Below are positions 9,526 through 18,302 of a stretch of DNA of 25,741 bases, piece after piece. How positions within the stretch are numbered: the stretch's first letter is position 1; every line of letters begins with the position of its first letter. Position numbers and translations under genes: made by a program. The notes under the pieces are model-generated. The model was not told the DNA's origin, ran no database searches, and saw only the letters and a program-made list of their open reading frames with translations. Origin of the DNA: Zancudomyces culisetae (Eukaryota; Kickxellomycota; Harpellomycetes; Harpellales; Legeriomycetaceae); assembly GCA_001969505.1 (NCBI GenBank), contig LSSK01001655.1, positions 1 to 25,741 on the forward strand, read 5' to 3'.

Positions 9526-10860
9526 ATGAAGGCCGAAAACAATTCATTGAGTGTGGACGTGTTTGAGGGGACAGACCATGAGGAAGAGAGGAGAGGACTT
9601 CTCAATCAAATTAAACTCTTTGGGAAAAAAGTCGCTGACAGGGACCATTTTGAACAAGATAAAGGATATGCCTTTGTAATCATGGCTATCTGTTTTTTGA
9701 TCCTTGCAATTCTTTTCTCTTGCTTTTTTGCCTTTGGGTTGTTTGAGGCATATTTTCTAGAAGTTATGTTTCCTCATGAAACAGCAGAAAAAATCTCATG
9801 GATTGGAACGACAATATCAACGGCAGCGCAATGCTTTGGAATGATCGCAGGACCTACGATGAACCGACTGGGCGTTAAAAATACAATTATGTTGGGTCTT
9901 GTGATTCAAGCCATAGGTTACACTTTGGCGTCTTTTTCCACAAAGGTATGGGAGCTAATTTTAACTTTGGGTATAGTTGCAGGGTTTGGTTCGGCAATAG
10001 CTCTAAATTGTGTACTTACAGTGGGAACTCTATGGTTTAATAAGCGCCGAACTCTCGGTTTGGGCGTAATTCTATCAGCAGGCTCAATCGGTGCGATAAT
10101 TTTTATACCAATTCTTTCCTTTACTTTAAGAAGCTATGGTTGGCCTTGGACTATCCGAATTCTGGCTATACTAAACCTGGTACTGATATTACCCTCTTAT
10201 GTCTTCCTAAAAGATCAAAAGGATTTTAAGTCATTGAACAATATACTTGATTTTGGCTTACTAAAAGACCCTTATTTGCTCTTGGTATTAGTACTATCCT
10301 TTTTTCAAGAAATTGGGTATACAGTAATTTTATTTTATTTTCAAGCGAGTCTAGTCAGTCTCGGGGTCAGTCATGCTGTAGCATACAATACAACAATGGT
10401 ATTCTTTGCCACTGCACTTGTTGGTAAGATGTCGGTGGCATTTCTTGCGAATAGAATAGGCCCAAAGACGCTTATCGTGGTATCAGCTTTTACTACAGGT
10501 ATCTCGACGCTAACATTGTGGTATTTAAGCACGAGTTTAACTGTCAGCCTGATATTTTATGTCGTTGCTGGTTTGTTCAGTTCAAATACGTTTTCTATCA
10601 CCCCAATGTTAATAGCAGCATATTTCAAACGTACACAAATTTCTCAGGCAAATGCGCTAGTTTATTTGGTATATGGATCCTCAATCCTAATTTTTGGACC
10701 AATTCTAGGTGTTGTCTTTGATAAGCTTGGAAATAGAACGTCGTTTTCGGGTGTTATAGTTATAGGTGGTGCCTCATATATACTGTCTGGAATGGCTACA
10801 ATTGTACTGATAATATTTGCTAGAAAGCGGATACCCAAGTTTAAGACTGGACCTATTTAG
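9526..10860 (+). CDS. MFS transporter, monocarboxylate-permease-like (Mch family)
   Basis: The 444-residue protein has about 12 hydrophobic segments and short termini, typical of the major facilitator superfamily. Residues 45-50 (DKGYAF) sit where SLC16/Mch proteins have DGGYAW, just before helix 1. SWIGT (91-95) follows the first extracellular loop, and WFNKRRTLGLG (170-180) with AGSIG (185-189) is the conserved helix 4-5 loop of this family. The central loop (about 228-247) is short. Yeast Mch proteins include plasma-membrane riboflavin uptake (Mch5) and monocarboxylate-like carriers, so the substrate cannot be assigned from sequence. The start is the first in-frame ATG of a complete MFS fold. 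The TACTAAC at 9482-9488 hints at a possible 5' intron, but I found no matching donor exon. Several CTG codons fall within membrane helices, consistent with Leu. Confidence 0.92.
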   Translation: MKAENNSLSVDVFEGTDHEEERRGLLNQIKLFGKKVADRDHFEQDKGYAFVIMAICFLILAILFSCFFAFGLFEAYFLEVMFPHETAEKISWIGTTISTAAQCFGMIAGPTMNRLGVKNTIMLGLVIQAIGYTLASFSTKVWELILTLGIVAGFGSAIALNCVLTVGTLWFNKRRTLGLGVILSAGSIGAIIFIPILSFTLRSYGWPWTIRILAILNLVLILPSYVFLKDQKDFKSLNNILDFGLLKDPYLLLVLVLSFFQEIGYTVILFYFQASLVSLGVSHAVAYNTTMVFFATALVGKMSVAFLANRIGPKTLIVVSAFTTGISTLTLWYLSTSLTVSLIFYVVAGLFSSNTFSITPMLIAAYFKRTQISQANALVYLVYGSSILIFGPILGVVFDKLGNRTSFSGVIVIGGASYILSGMATIVLIIFARKRIPKFKTGPI

Positions 10861-12644
10861 GTATGACTAATCCTTGTTAAACCATTGTTTTTATAATTTT
10901 TATTATTTATGTTTGAATATCTGTAGTCATTTGTTTGTTAACTTGCTTGTATGAGTAAAATAATATCAGCTCATATATGCCTTAAACTCAAAAAAACCTC
11001 CCAGATTTGCTGAACTATCTATATACCATGTATTTGCATTAGAAAAATGAATAAAATAGAATAGGCTACAAAGAATTAATTTAAAGTAAAATTGCTGGGG
11101 GATTTATATAATCCCAGTATGGGCAAGGAAAAAACATAGCATTGGAGCCTGAAAGTTTCTAATGTATGTGTTAGTTTTGTTTCTGTAAGAATTGAAACCA
11201 AGATAAAAAGAAAAGGCTTATGGGATACTAATCTGTAGTATTACTGATGCTTAAATTAGCTCAACAAAGGTTTGGGCAAGAACTTTCCACTTCATCATGT
11301 CTCGCCTATTCGAAATATTAAATGTATAAATATAGTCATTATATCACTTAATTACTTAAATTGTAGACGATACCTCGTTGTGAAACACTATACGCTTTAT
11401 GCGTTACGGCTTTTGTATCTCATTTAGCATCACTAGGCGGAGATTAACGCAATATATATTTTTTGGTTTTCAATTTTGGGTTCAGTAGCTATAATACTGA
11501 AGATGACCAATATAAAAAACAATAATATTGCAAAAATGTCTTCATTTGGATAAAAAAATCGGGCATTGTAATATCAATCACCTTACCTCCCTACCCTCTT
11601 TCCTTCTTTAATTTTTTCTATGTATATAGCTGATTGTCAAATATGTTCAGAAGGGTTGCAATACAGCCTATCAAGTGTAACACAACGTTAATAAAGTCAT
11701 TTTTTCTTTATTCTAATTGGCTACATGAATATCCAGGTAATCAAAGTATGTTGACTGTTCATTGCTGTTTACCATACTGATGAGATATGAATACATCCAG
11801 AAATTGGAATATGGTGAGACCATCCTTTAACTGTGGTGTCATTTTCCAATGCGTTGTGAATATACCACAATATCTCTAATTTACCAGTTGTAAATTACTT
11901 GGAGCAAGCAAAGTACTGAATACAGGCAAAGTTATTAATAGGTATATCGTTTTTATTTTATTTTAGTGCGGATATACACTATTAGCTTCAGATTTCAAAT
12001 TTATACTGAATACTTTGTTATTTGGGGTCATACAAAGTGCTATCTCCAAACCGGAATGGATGTACAATTAAAGTGTAAACACAGCTAAGCTATCTACACA
12101 AATAGTGCCAGCTTATTTTCAAAGCAGAAATAGGTCTGAAATGCCATGTCACTGGTGGTTACAATGTTTGGTAATTTACGAAAGTGATTAATGATGCGAA
12201 TTTCAACATAGTTACAAAGATGCCAAAAAGGGGCATTAATATCAAGTAAAAGCAGCCATCCAAAGCTTTTAATTGATTTACAACAAGGTTCCCCAAAAAT
12301 TCCCAAGGTGTAAATGAAACTGTATCGATGCCAATCTCAACAAAATTTGGCTGGTCAAAAACAAAAAGTAAATAAGTAAACGGCTTATTTCGAAAAGTTT
12401 TTTTTTTTTATAAAAAAAATCTTGACTTTTTTTGCGGCAAGGTGGGGTTGGCTATAGCGAGGTAGTCTAAATAAACATATACAGTTGTATGATGGTACCG
12501 CAACAGAGCTAAAAGCAGAAAATTTACTAAAAGTATAGGGATCACAATGTGTCTAGTTAGTGACTAGATGTAGCATTCTCTGAGAGCTAGGAGGGAATGG
12601 GCGGGGGTGGTATAAACTTGAGCCACATCCACTTCTAGGTGGTG

Positions 12645-12655
12645 GGTCTGAGACC
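12645..12655. promoter_or_regulatory. Palindrome GGTCTGAGACC
   Basis: This perfect 5-bp-arm palindrome around a central G lies next to an imperfect CCAC/GTGG dyad (12629-12642), in a GC-richer patch about 620 bp upstream of the mucin start. It is a possible transcription-factor site; none is assigned. Confidence 0.3.
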
Positions 12656-12769
12656 AGTTTTTTGATATACGATTTATGCTTTGTTAATTTTTTTGCTTAC
12701 ATTAGATAATTTAATAAGCGATTTAGATAAAATTCATAAACTTTTAGATAATCGTGCTAATTTCTATTG

Positions 12770-12792
12770 ACCACTATTAACCTAATAGTGGT
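12770..12792. promoter_or_regulatory. Perfect 10-bp inverted repeat with a 3-nt spacer
   Basis: ACCACTATTA, spacer ACC, TAATAGTGGT. It lies about 480 bp upstream of the mucin ATG. It could be a dimer binding site or, if transcribed, a stable hairpin. It is not followed by a T-run terminator pattern. Confidence 0.4.
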
Positions 12793-13139
12793 AAAAGACC
12801 TAACCAAAAACCATCTTCCTAATAAGGGAAATAATCCATTTGCACATAAAGCTAAATTTATAAAGTCTCGCTTTAATCGCTAATAATAGAACGCTGTTGT
12901 ATTCCCTTGTTTTTTTTTTCATCTCACCTAAACGCAAGTATATTTACGACCGTAAAATTATAACAACGAATATAGTTCAAAACCCTTTTCAAATACTCTT
13001 ACATAAATAAGTTTTCTTATATCTTGCATTATTTGCATCTTGCTTTGTAGCCAATATAGGAGCAAAGTGACAGAAAGCCACAATTCAGAGAACATATTAT
13101 AAAAACAATATTAAATAGACCATAAACTCGAAGGAATAG

Positions 13140-13218
13140 CTTGAGCTCAAGTTTAACACTCAACGTCTATCCAAGCCTTGGATCGGTTCCTCAGAACCAA
13201 CTACGTAGAAAACTAGTT
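13140..13218. promoter_or_regulatory. Palindrome cluster immediately upstream of the mucin gene
   Basis: Five separate dyads lie within 79 bp: CTTGAGCTCAAG (13140-13151), ATCCAAGCCTTGGAT (13169-13183), GGTTC-CTCA-GAACC (13185-13198), CTACGTAG (13201-13208) and AACTAGTT (13211-13218). They sit 53-131 bp before the ATG and so could lie in the 5' leader or the core promoter. Either folded leader RNA or binding of several dimeric factors would fit. Confidence 0.5.
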
Positions 13219-13270
13219 AAATGAATATACGGTTGAAGTATAAATAGATAAAAAGAATAATCATAGAGCG

Positions 13271-16200
13271 ATGAAGACTAAAAAGCAAATATATATATTG
13301 ATATACACTACTCTTTGTATATTCGCTACTTACAGTGTAAGTAGCGTCTATATAACACAAAACGACATCCGATTTTACGATGAAACGAATATAAATGCAA
13401 AAAACAAAGGATATAAAGGTTTAAACAAACGAGTGCTCATGGATACTAGCACAAAGTCGGTCAAACCAACCTTAACTTTAGGTGAAAATATATTTAACCG
13501 TGAGTTAACTGATTTTTTATCCTCGAGTACAGTTGATACAGATAGAAATACTGAAAAAAATGCACCAAATACACTACTTGCTTCTGGGTCTGAGAGATCA
13601 GTTGTAAATGCTGCTACTGATTTTTTAAGTGACCCCCCATTCACCCCAAGTAAAGTTATTACTACCCCAGAATCTCTTTCGCGTACCTCTGTGCGCACAG
13701 AATTTACAAACCAACAACCTCTAGTTGCAAATGAAGTACCCGAAACCTTAAGAGATTTACCACCGTTTTTTCCGACATTGGGGCCACCCATTTCGGAATT
13801 TCTCACTTCTAACTCAGCCATTCAATCATCTACTATTCTAACCGTTACAACATCATTAGATCCAGATACAAATGTATTGTCTACTTTCAGTAGTACGGTC
13901 GCAGAATCATCACATTCCGAATTTACTGATTCTCAAGCAGAAGAATCAAAACAATCAGAAGGAGTCGAGGAACCAGCAGCATCAGAAAAACCAATCGTTC
14001 AGCAATCCGATATTCCAACCCTTACAAAATCATTAGACACAGATACAGATATGTTTTCTACTTTCAGCGGCACGGTTGCGGAGGAAACATTAGAATCAAG
14101 CACAATGGAAACAGTACAGACAACTTGGACATCTAGTGATAGCTCCCTAACAACAAACCAAGATCAACTATTGGTTACATCAACAGAGTCATTAAAGGAT
14201 GTAGATGCATCGCCTACCTCGTTTTCAGAACAGCAAACAAGTGCTCAAAACCAAGAATTAAGTAATACAAGTCAAAGTACAGAACAAAGTACAGAACAAA
14301 GTACAGAACAGGCAGACAAGGAATCTTCGTCAACATCTACTTTTTCTACCAAAATAAAAACAACGACTTTAGAAAGTCTGGTATCAGTTATTCACACATC
14401 TGGTCTTGGAACAACCTCGGTTTGGAGGTTACCAACAACTACTCTTGAATTGACGAGCATGAGTGATTTAGAAACAATTCCAATTTTGTCAAGTACGCAA
14501 GATACTGATTCCACATTTTCGCCAACAATATCATCCGACAACACTTTAACTTTTTCTAAATCTGATCAGCAAGAAATAATAATATCTTTCTCAGATCCCA
14601 CCTGGGACTCTACTTTAAACCCCACTTCAGATCAACAAACCCCGTCATCTATAAACGTATCATCGAGTGTGCTACAATCAAGCACAGCGTTTACCACACA
14701 TTCAGAGTCAATTTCATCAAGTGCAGAGAACATTAAAACAACAAAAACATCAGTAACATCGCTACCACTATCGACATCGGAATATGTTTCAACACCGCTG
14801 GAATTATCGTCTATAATAACACCTAGTAGCTTTGATGAAACTAATACCACAAGTACACACTCAAGTTTTAGAGAATCCTTATCAATGTTTGAATCCACCA
14901 CTCAGGAACAAAGTATAACACCCACAACTGTAGATAGTAAATTCGATTTTATCACAACAATAACTGTAGAGCCTAGCAGCGTCATAATTTCATCTACACC
15001 AGAAAGCGTTACATCCCTGTCTACATTTGAATCGACCACTGAGGAACAGGATACAACAACCACAGCAACAGTTGATTTCAGTAGTTTTATAACTTCATCC
15101 ACGCCAGAAAGCGTTACAAGAACCACAAATGCAGATAGTAAATTCGATTTTATCACTACAGTAACTGTAGAGCCTAGCAGCGTCATAACTTCATCCACAC
15201 CAGAAAGCGTTACATCCCTGTCTACATCCGAGTCTATCACTGAGGAAGAGGATACAACGTCCACAACTGCAGATAGTAAATTCGATTTTATCACAACAAT
15301 AACTGTAGAGTCTAGCAGCATCTTAATTTCATCCGCACCAAAAATTACTAGTGAATCCGTGACGCAGGAAACAAATGAAACTACACTCACTTCGCCTTCT
15401 ATCACAGAAACATCGACTCGATTAACGAATACCAGCACGTCAACACATGTACTATCCCCATCAACTGAAGTTGGAACAATGATTACTACAAAACCAACTA
15501 CCTCATTACTTTTGGATTCAACTACCAACCCTTCTACAAAGGTATCAAGCACAACTGAAGTTATAAGTTCAACACCATCCACGTCACTTTTTTCAATAGT
15601 GAACACTACTCAGGTATTATCTACTGATACCATCTCAACTTCAACTATGACTTCCACATCAGAGTACAACAAAAGCAGTTCCACTAGCTTTCTACTATCA
15701 ATTTCAAGCATCAGCTTGGGCACACTAAGCACTGAGAATACATCATTATCTGCTTCAACTTCGCAGAGCGAACCCACACTTACACTTACTTCTACGCCTA
15801 CATTATCTACGTCTACATTATCTACGCCTACATTATCTACGCCTACACTATCTACACTTACACCTTCATCTACACTTACATCATCTACACCCACACCTTC
15901 ATCCACAATCACATCTACACCCACACCTTCATCCACAATCACATCTACAACCACACCTTCATCCACAATCACATCTACAACCACATCTACATTCCCCACC
16001 TCAGTAGTGGCGTTTGAAGTACCATCAAGTGCATCTACATTCATGACACTCCCACCAGTACCGACTTCCGTTAACTTCAGTGCTTTAACACACGTTACCA
16101 GTACTGAAGTGTGGATTGACACCAGTGTGTTGTCGTCGATTTCTCAGGAAACCAACACTACAGTTGATGTAGCCAGTTTGGTTCCCCCTATTCTGAATAC

Positions 16201-16837
16201 TGAATACAACCCATGTAACGGCGTATGTCTTCAACTTACGCTAAGAATCAAAGTTCCATTTGTCAACTTCTTGAAGGGAAATAGCAATATATATGCTCAA
16301 CAACTATTCCGTTTTCTTCCAAATGATATTTCACATGCATTGGACCTTGCTGATTCCAGCAGAGTCAACATTGCCAGTATTTCTGGTTTGTCTTCACCAT
16401 CTTTAGACAAGAGAGTGCTCATCTTAAACAAACGTGATGACTTGGATCCAAATGCATCTCTGAATTCTATATCATATATCAACTTGGAAATTAAACCTGA
16501 CACAAGTCTTTACAATCCTCTACTGGAGTTGAAAAAAATCGAAAAATCACTCAATGCGCTTTTACAAAACCCAGAAAGCCGACTGTACACAGAAACCGAG
16601 TGGACCAGACTCCTCGACCCATCATTTTCCCAACCTGTAGATAACCCAGCCTTAAAGGTAGTGGTTGATCATTCAGATCCAATTCCCAACGATATATCTA
16701 CTTTGGTTTCACCACATACAGGAAATACTAGCATTCTGGCAATGAGTCTGGGTCTGTTGTTTTCACTTCTCTCATACTCTGCTATAACTGTTTTATGGAT
16801 GAAAAAGAGGATGAACAAGCTCTATTTTACTTTCTAG
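13271..16837 (+). CDS. Large Ser/Thr-rich type I membrane mucin (cell-surface/wall protein)
   Basis: The 1188-residue protein starts with a signal peptide (hydrophobic residues 7-25) followed by a Lys-Arg site (53-54) suited to Kex2. Residues about 60-975 are extremely rich in Ser/Thr, with Pro and Glu and internal repeats, as expected for a heavily O-mannosylated rod. From about 978 a non-repetitive juxtamembrane domain follows, with a close Cys pair (C982, C986), a FLPNDISHALDL segment and an NLEIKPD segment. It resembles the small SEA-like domains of fungal surface proteins. One hydrophobic helix (about 1155-1176) is followed by Lys-Lys and an 11-residue tail, so the protein is membrane-anchored rather than GPI-anchored. 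Two more Lys-Arg sites (1047-1048, 1054-1055) lie inside the juxtamembrane domain. By architecture it could be a signalling mucin (Msb2/Hkr1-like), though the cytoplasmic tail is very short, or an adhesin. Antisense frames across it are composition artefacts. Confidence 0.87.
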   Translation: MKTKKQIYILIYTTLCIFATYSVSSVYITQNDIRFYDETNINAKNKGYKGLNKRVLMDTSTKSVKPTLTLGENIFNRELTDFLSSSTVDTDRNTEKNAPNTLLASGSERSVVNAATDFLSDPPFTPSKVITTPESLSRTSVRTEFTNQQPLVANEVPETLRDLPPFFPTLGPPISEFLTSNSAIQSSTILTVTTSLDPDTNVLSTFSSTVAESSHSEFTDSQAEESKQSEGVEEPAASEKPIVQQSDIPTLTKSLDTDTDMFSTFSGTVAEETLESSTMETVQTTWTSSDSSLTTNQDQLLVTSTESLKDVDASPTSFSEQQTSAQNQELSNTSQSTEQSTEQSTEQADKESSSTSTFSTKIKTTTLESLVSVIHTSGLGTTSVWRLPTTTLELTSMSDLETIPILSSTQDTDSTFSPTISSDNTLTFSKSDQQEIIISFSDPTWDSTLNPTSDQQTPSSINVSSSVLQSSTAFTTHSESISSSAENIKTTKTSVTSLPLSTSEYVSTPLELSSIITPSSFDETNTTSTHSSFRESLSMFESTTQEQSITPTTVDSKFDFITTITVEPSSVIISSTPESVTSLSTFESTTEEQDTTTTATVDFSSFITSSTPESVTRTTNADSKFDFITTVTVEPSSVITSSTPESVTSLSTSESITEEEDTTSTTADSKFDFITTITVESSSILISSAPKITSESVTQETNETTLTSPSITETSTRLTNTSTSTHVLSPSTEVGTMITTKPTTSLLLDSTTNPSTKVSSTTEVISSTPSTSLFSIVNTTQVLSTDTISTSTMTSTSEYNKSSSTSFLLSISSISLGTLSTENTSLSASTSQSEPTLTLTSTPTLSTSTLSTPTLSTPTLSTLTPSSTLTSSTPTPSSTITSTPTPSSTITSTTTPSSTITSTTTSTFPTSVVAFEVPSSASTFMTLPPVPTSVNFSALTHVTSTEVWIDTSVLSSISQETNTTVDVASLVPPILNTEYNPCNGVCLQLTLRIKVPFVNFLKGNSNIYAQQLFRFLPNDISHALDLADSSRVNIASISGLSSPSLDKRVLILNKRDDLDPNASLNSISYINLEIKPDTSLYNPLLELKKIEKSLNALLQNPESRLYTETEWTRLLDPSFSQPVDNPALKVVVDHSDPIPNDISTLVSPHTGNTSILAMSLGLLFSLLSYSAITVLWMKKRMNKLYFTF
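13324..13346 (+). promoter_or_regulatory. 23-bp palindrome in the signal-peptide codons, containing a GTAAGT
   Basis: Two 11-bp arms (CGCTACTTACA and TGTAAGTAGCG) flank a single G, 53 nt after the ATG. In mRNA this could form a 10-bp stem with a 3-nt loop. The right arm contains a perfect GTAAGT (13337-13342) in phase 0, directly after the hydrophobic core of the signal peptide. A translational hairpin or a masked splice donor is inference. Confidence 0.5.
14276..14311 (+). repeat. Three tandem 12-bp units encoding STEQ
   Basis: AGTACAGAACAA is repeated three times (the last base changed) within the mucin stalk. It is a young in-frame minisatellite. Confidence 0.9.
14933..15341 (+). repeat. 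Mucin repeat array, 46-residue units with an internally deleted copy
   Basis: Full units begin DSKFDFITT at 14933 and 15134 (138 bp each). Between them is a 63-bp, 21-residue copy (VDFSSFITSSTPESVT...) that keeps the ends but lacks the middle. A third copy starts at 15272 and decays after about 70 bp. A partial tail (FESTTQEQ...) precedes the first unit. The pattern indicates duplication followed by internal deletion, by unequal recombination or slippage. Confidence 0.85.
15791..15990 (+). repeat. Minisatellites: 15-bp (STPTL) then 30-bp (PTPSSTITST) units
   Basis: Five 15-bp units (15791-15865) encode STPTL and variants. About four 30-bp units follow (about 15857-15982), encoding PTPSSTITST and variants. 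They are in frame in the membrane-proximal part of the mucin stalk, and copy number is likely to vary between strains. Confidence 0.85.
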
Positions 16838-18302
16838 GGCTAATTTTGAATCTGTAGGTTAATGTCCACATTCCATATAGGCGAATGCGGATTTGTAACT
16901 GCATATGTATTTTTTTCAATCTCTCATTCCTCTCCACTCCCTCACTCCTTCACTCCCTCTCCCAACTTTTTCTGCATTTATTATCCCCACGTTTCAAAAT
17001 ACCATTATTCCCTCAGTGTCATTAACCAGAAACTTACTTTTTTTTAAAAAAAAAGGTATTTGATGTACGCCTTATGTGCATTCTATTTTATAACGTGCCA
17101 CATTTTAGGTCAGTCGCAGGTCGATTTTATCATAAAATGAACAAAATGGCAAGAGCTGGCTCATACCTAACAAAAGTTAGCTGGTTATTATTTTTTTAAA
17201 CTTATTTCTCTTTTTTACTTGGACATGTTTTTCTTCCACTTTTACTTGCAACAACTTCCGCACAATAAACAAAAGATTTGAATATCACTACACCCTGTTC
17301 CCAGTTGGTGATCTTTTAAACTTGGCGCGAAAACTTTTACTACATGTTTTTTGTTTGATCCTAGTAAACAGCCGACCCAAGAGTATTGATAGCAATGTAA
17401 GTCTTCCGCTTAGCGTTGACTTGACGTAATAATATCACGGCATCTGGTAGTATAAATGTTGCCAAAGTATAGTGTACTTCACCATAGCATGATCGAATGT
17501 GCTGTAGCTACAAAGTGCGCGAGTGTAGAGCTTGAGTATTTTACATTTTCGATAACAAAACAATAGATAGAATGTTCTGTTCTCAAAATAGTTAATATCA
17601 GCAGTGTCGGCGTTTTCTTGTTTTCAAATAAATAGTATTTATTAACATAGTCCTGGTAACAAATGAAAAAGGTATAGCATAAAGAGGAGGGTAGAGCAGG
17701 GTAGAGCAGGAGGAAGAAATAAACAAATAAACGATGCTACCATTAGCTACTACATCTTTGTCACCACATGGTTGTATCGCTGTGTTGTTATCATATACAT
17801 ATGTAAACAATGTTTTAAATGATAGAGTTGCCATAACCGTAACTGATGAGTAGCATTTTAGTATAAATGAACACAAAGTGCTTGACAAAACCGAATAAAA
17901 CTAGTCGCATGATTCATCCAAAAAAATTGCATTGTGTAAAGCTTTTAGCAAGAAAAAAAAACTTTTTCTGTTGGTGCTAGTTACTACCTGACTACTAGTT
18001 ACCTAAAAAACCTCTCCTTACCCTTCTCTCATGTCATACAGAGATGATTTATTCTATAACAGGTTTTTATTCACTTTTCTTCTCATCCTCCAAGATTTGT
18101 ACTAAAAATAGCAAGCTCACCTTGTTCAGAACTTTTCATTAAGCAGTTCGTATAGAGTTCGAAATATATGAACCAATTTTCATCAAAAAAAATATAGAAA
18201 AATTCTTTTACCAGGCTATTCTCATTAAAATATTTAAAAGCAGCGGCTTAAAAGTGAAGCCCAGTGTAAGTGCGAGGAAGCCATAATACAAAAAAATTCA
18301 AT
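16838..18302. other. Intergenic region between the mucin and EFM3 genes
   Basis: This 1.46-kb stretch has no supported gene; a 96-codon antisense frame (17598-17888) has no recognisable features. It contains a CT-rich tract (about 16918-16975), an E2F/SCB-like TTGGCGCGAAAA (17323-17334), a 10-bp tandem duplication (GTAGAGCAGG twice, 17691-17710) and a T-rich/A-rich approach to EFM3. No RNA gene was seen. Confidence 0.5.
17691..17710. repeat. Two tandem copies of GTAGAGCAGG
   Basis: Two exact 10-bp units lie in a purine-rich patch that continues with AGGAGGAAG. It is a minor simple repeat. Confidence 0.85.

Larger units (their letters stand above)
10861..13270. other. 2.4-kb intergenic region upstream of the mucin gene
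   Basis: There is no credible gene; the one 70-codon antisense frame (12094-12306) has no recognisable features. A poly-T/poly-A dyad lies at about 12398-12422. A G-rich patch (12590-12615, containing GGGCGGGGG) and palindromes at 12645-12655 and 12770-12792 follow. A dense cluster of palindromes occupies 13140-13218. TATAAATA is at 13239-13246, only 25-32 bp before the mucin ATG. Confidence 0.55.

Noticed and set aside
12398-12422. Poly-T/poly-A dyad as a transcription terminator
   Set aside because: It is 1.5 kb from the transporter stop codon, and bacterial-type terminators are not expected in a yeast nuclear genome.
14902-16122. Long antisense frames (234 and 170 codons) across the mucin gene
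   Set aside because: Their Val/Asp/Ser-rich composition is the mirror of Ser/Thr codons on the coding strand, and they carry no domain. They are shadows.
17598-17888. 96-codon minus-strand frame between the mucin and EFM3
   Set aside because: It has no recognisable motif or family, sits across a small tandem duplication, and has the composition expected by chance.
18038-18048. ACAGAGATGAT, matching the U6 snRNA core
   Set aside because: The match stops after 11 nt. The invariant AGC triad region and the rest of U6 are absent.
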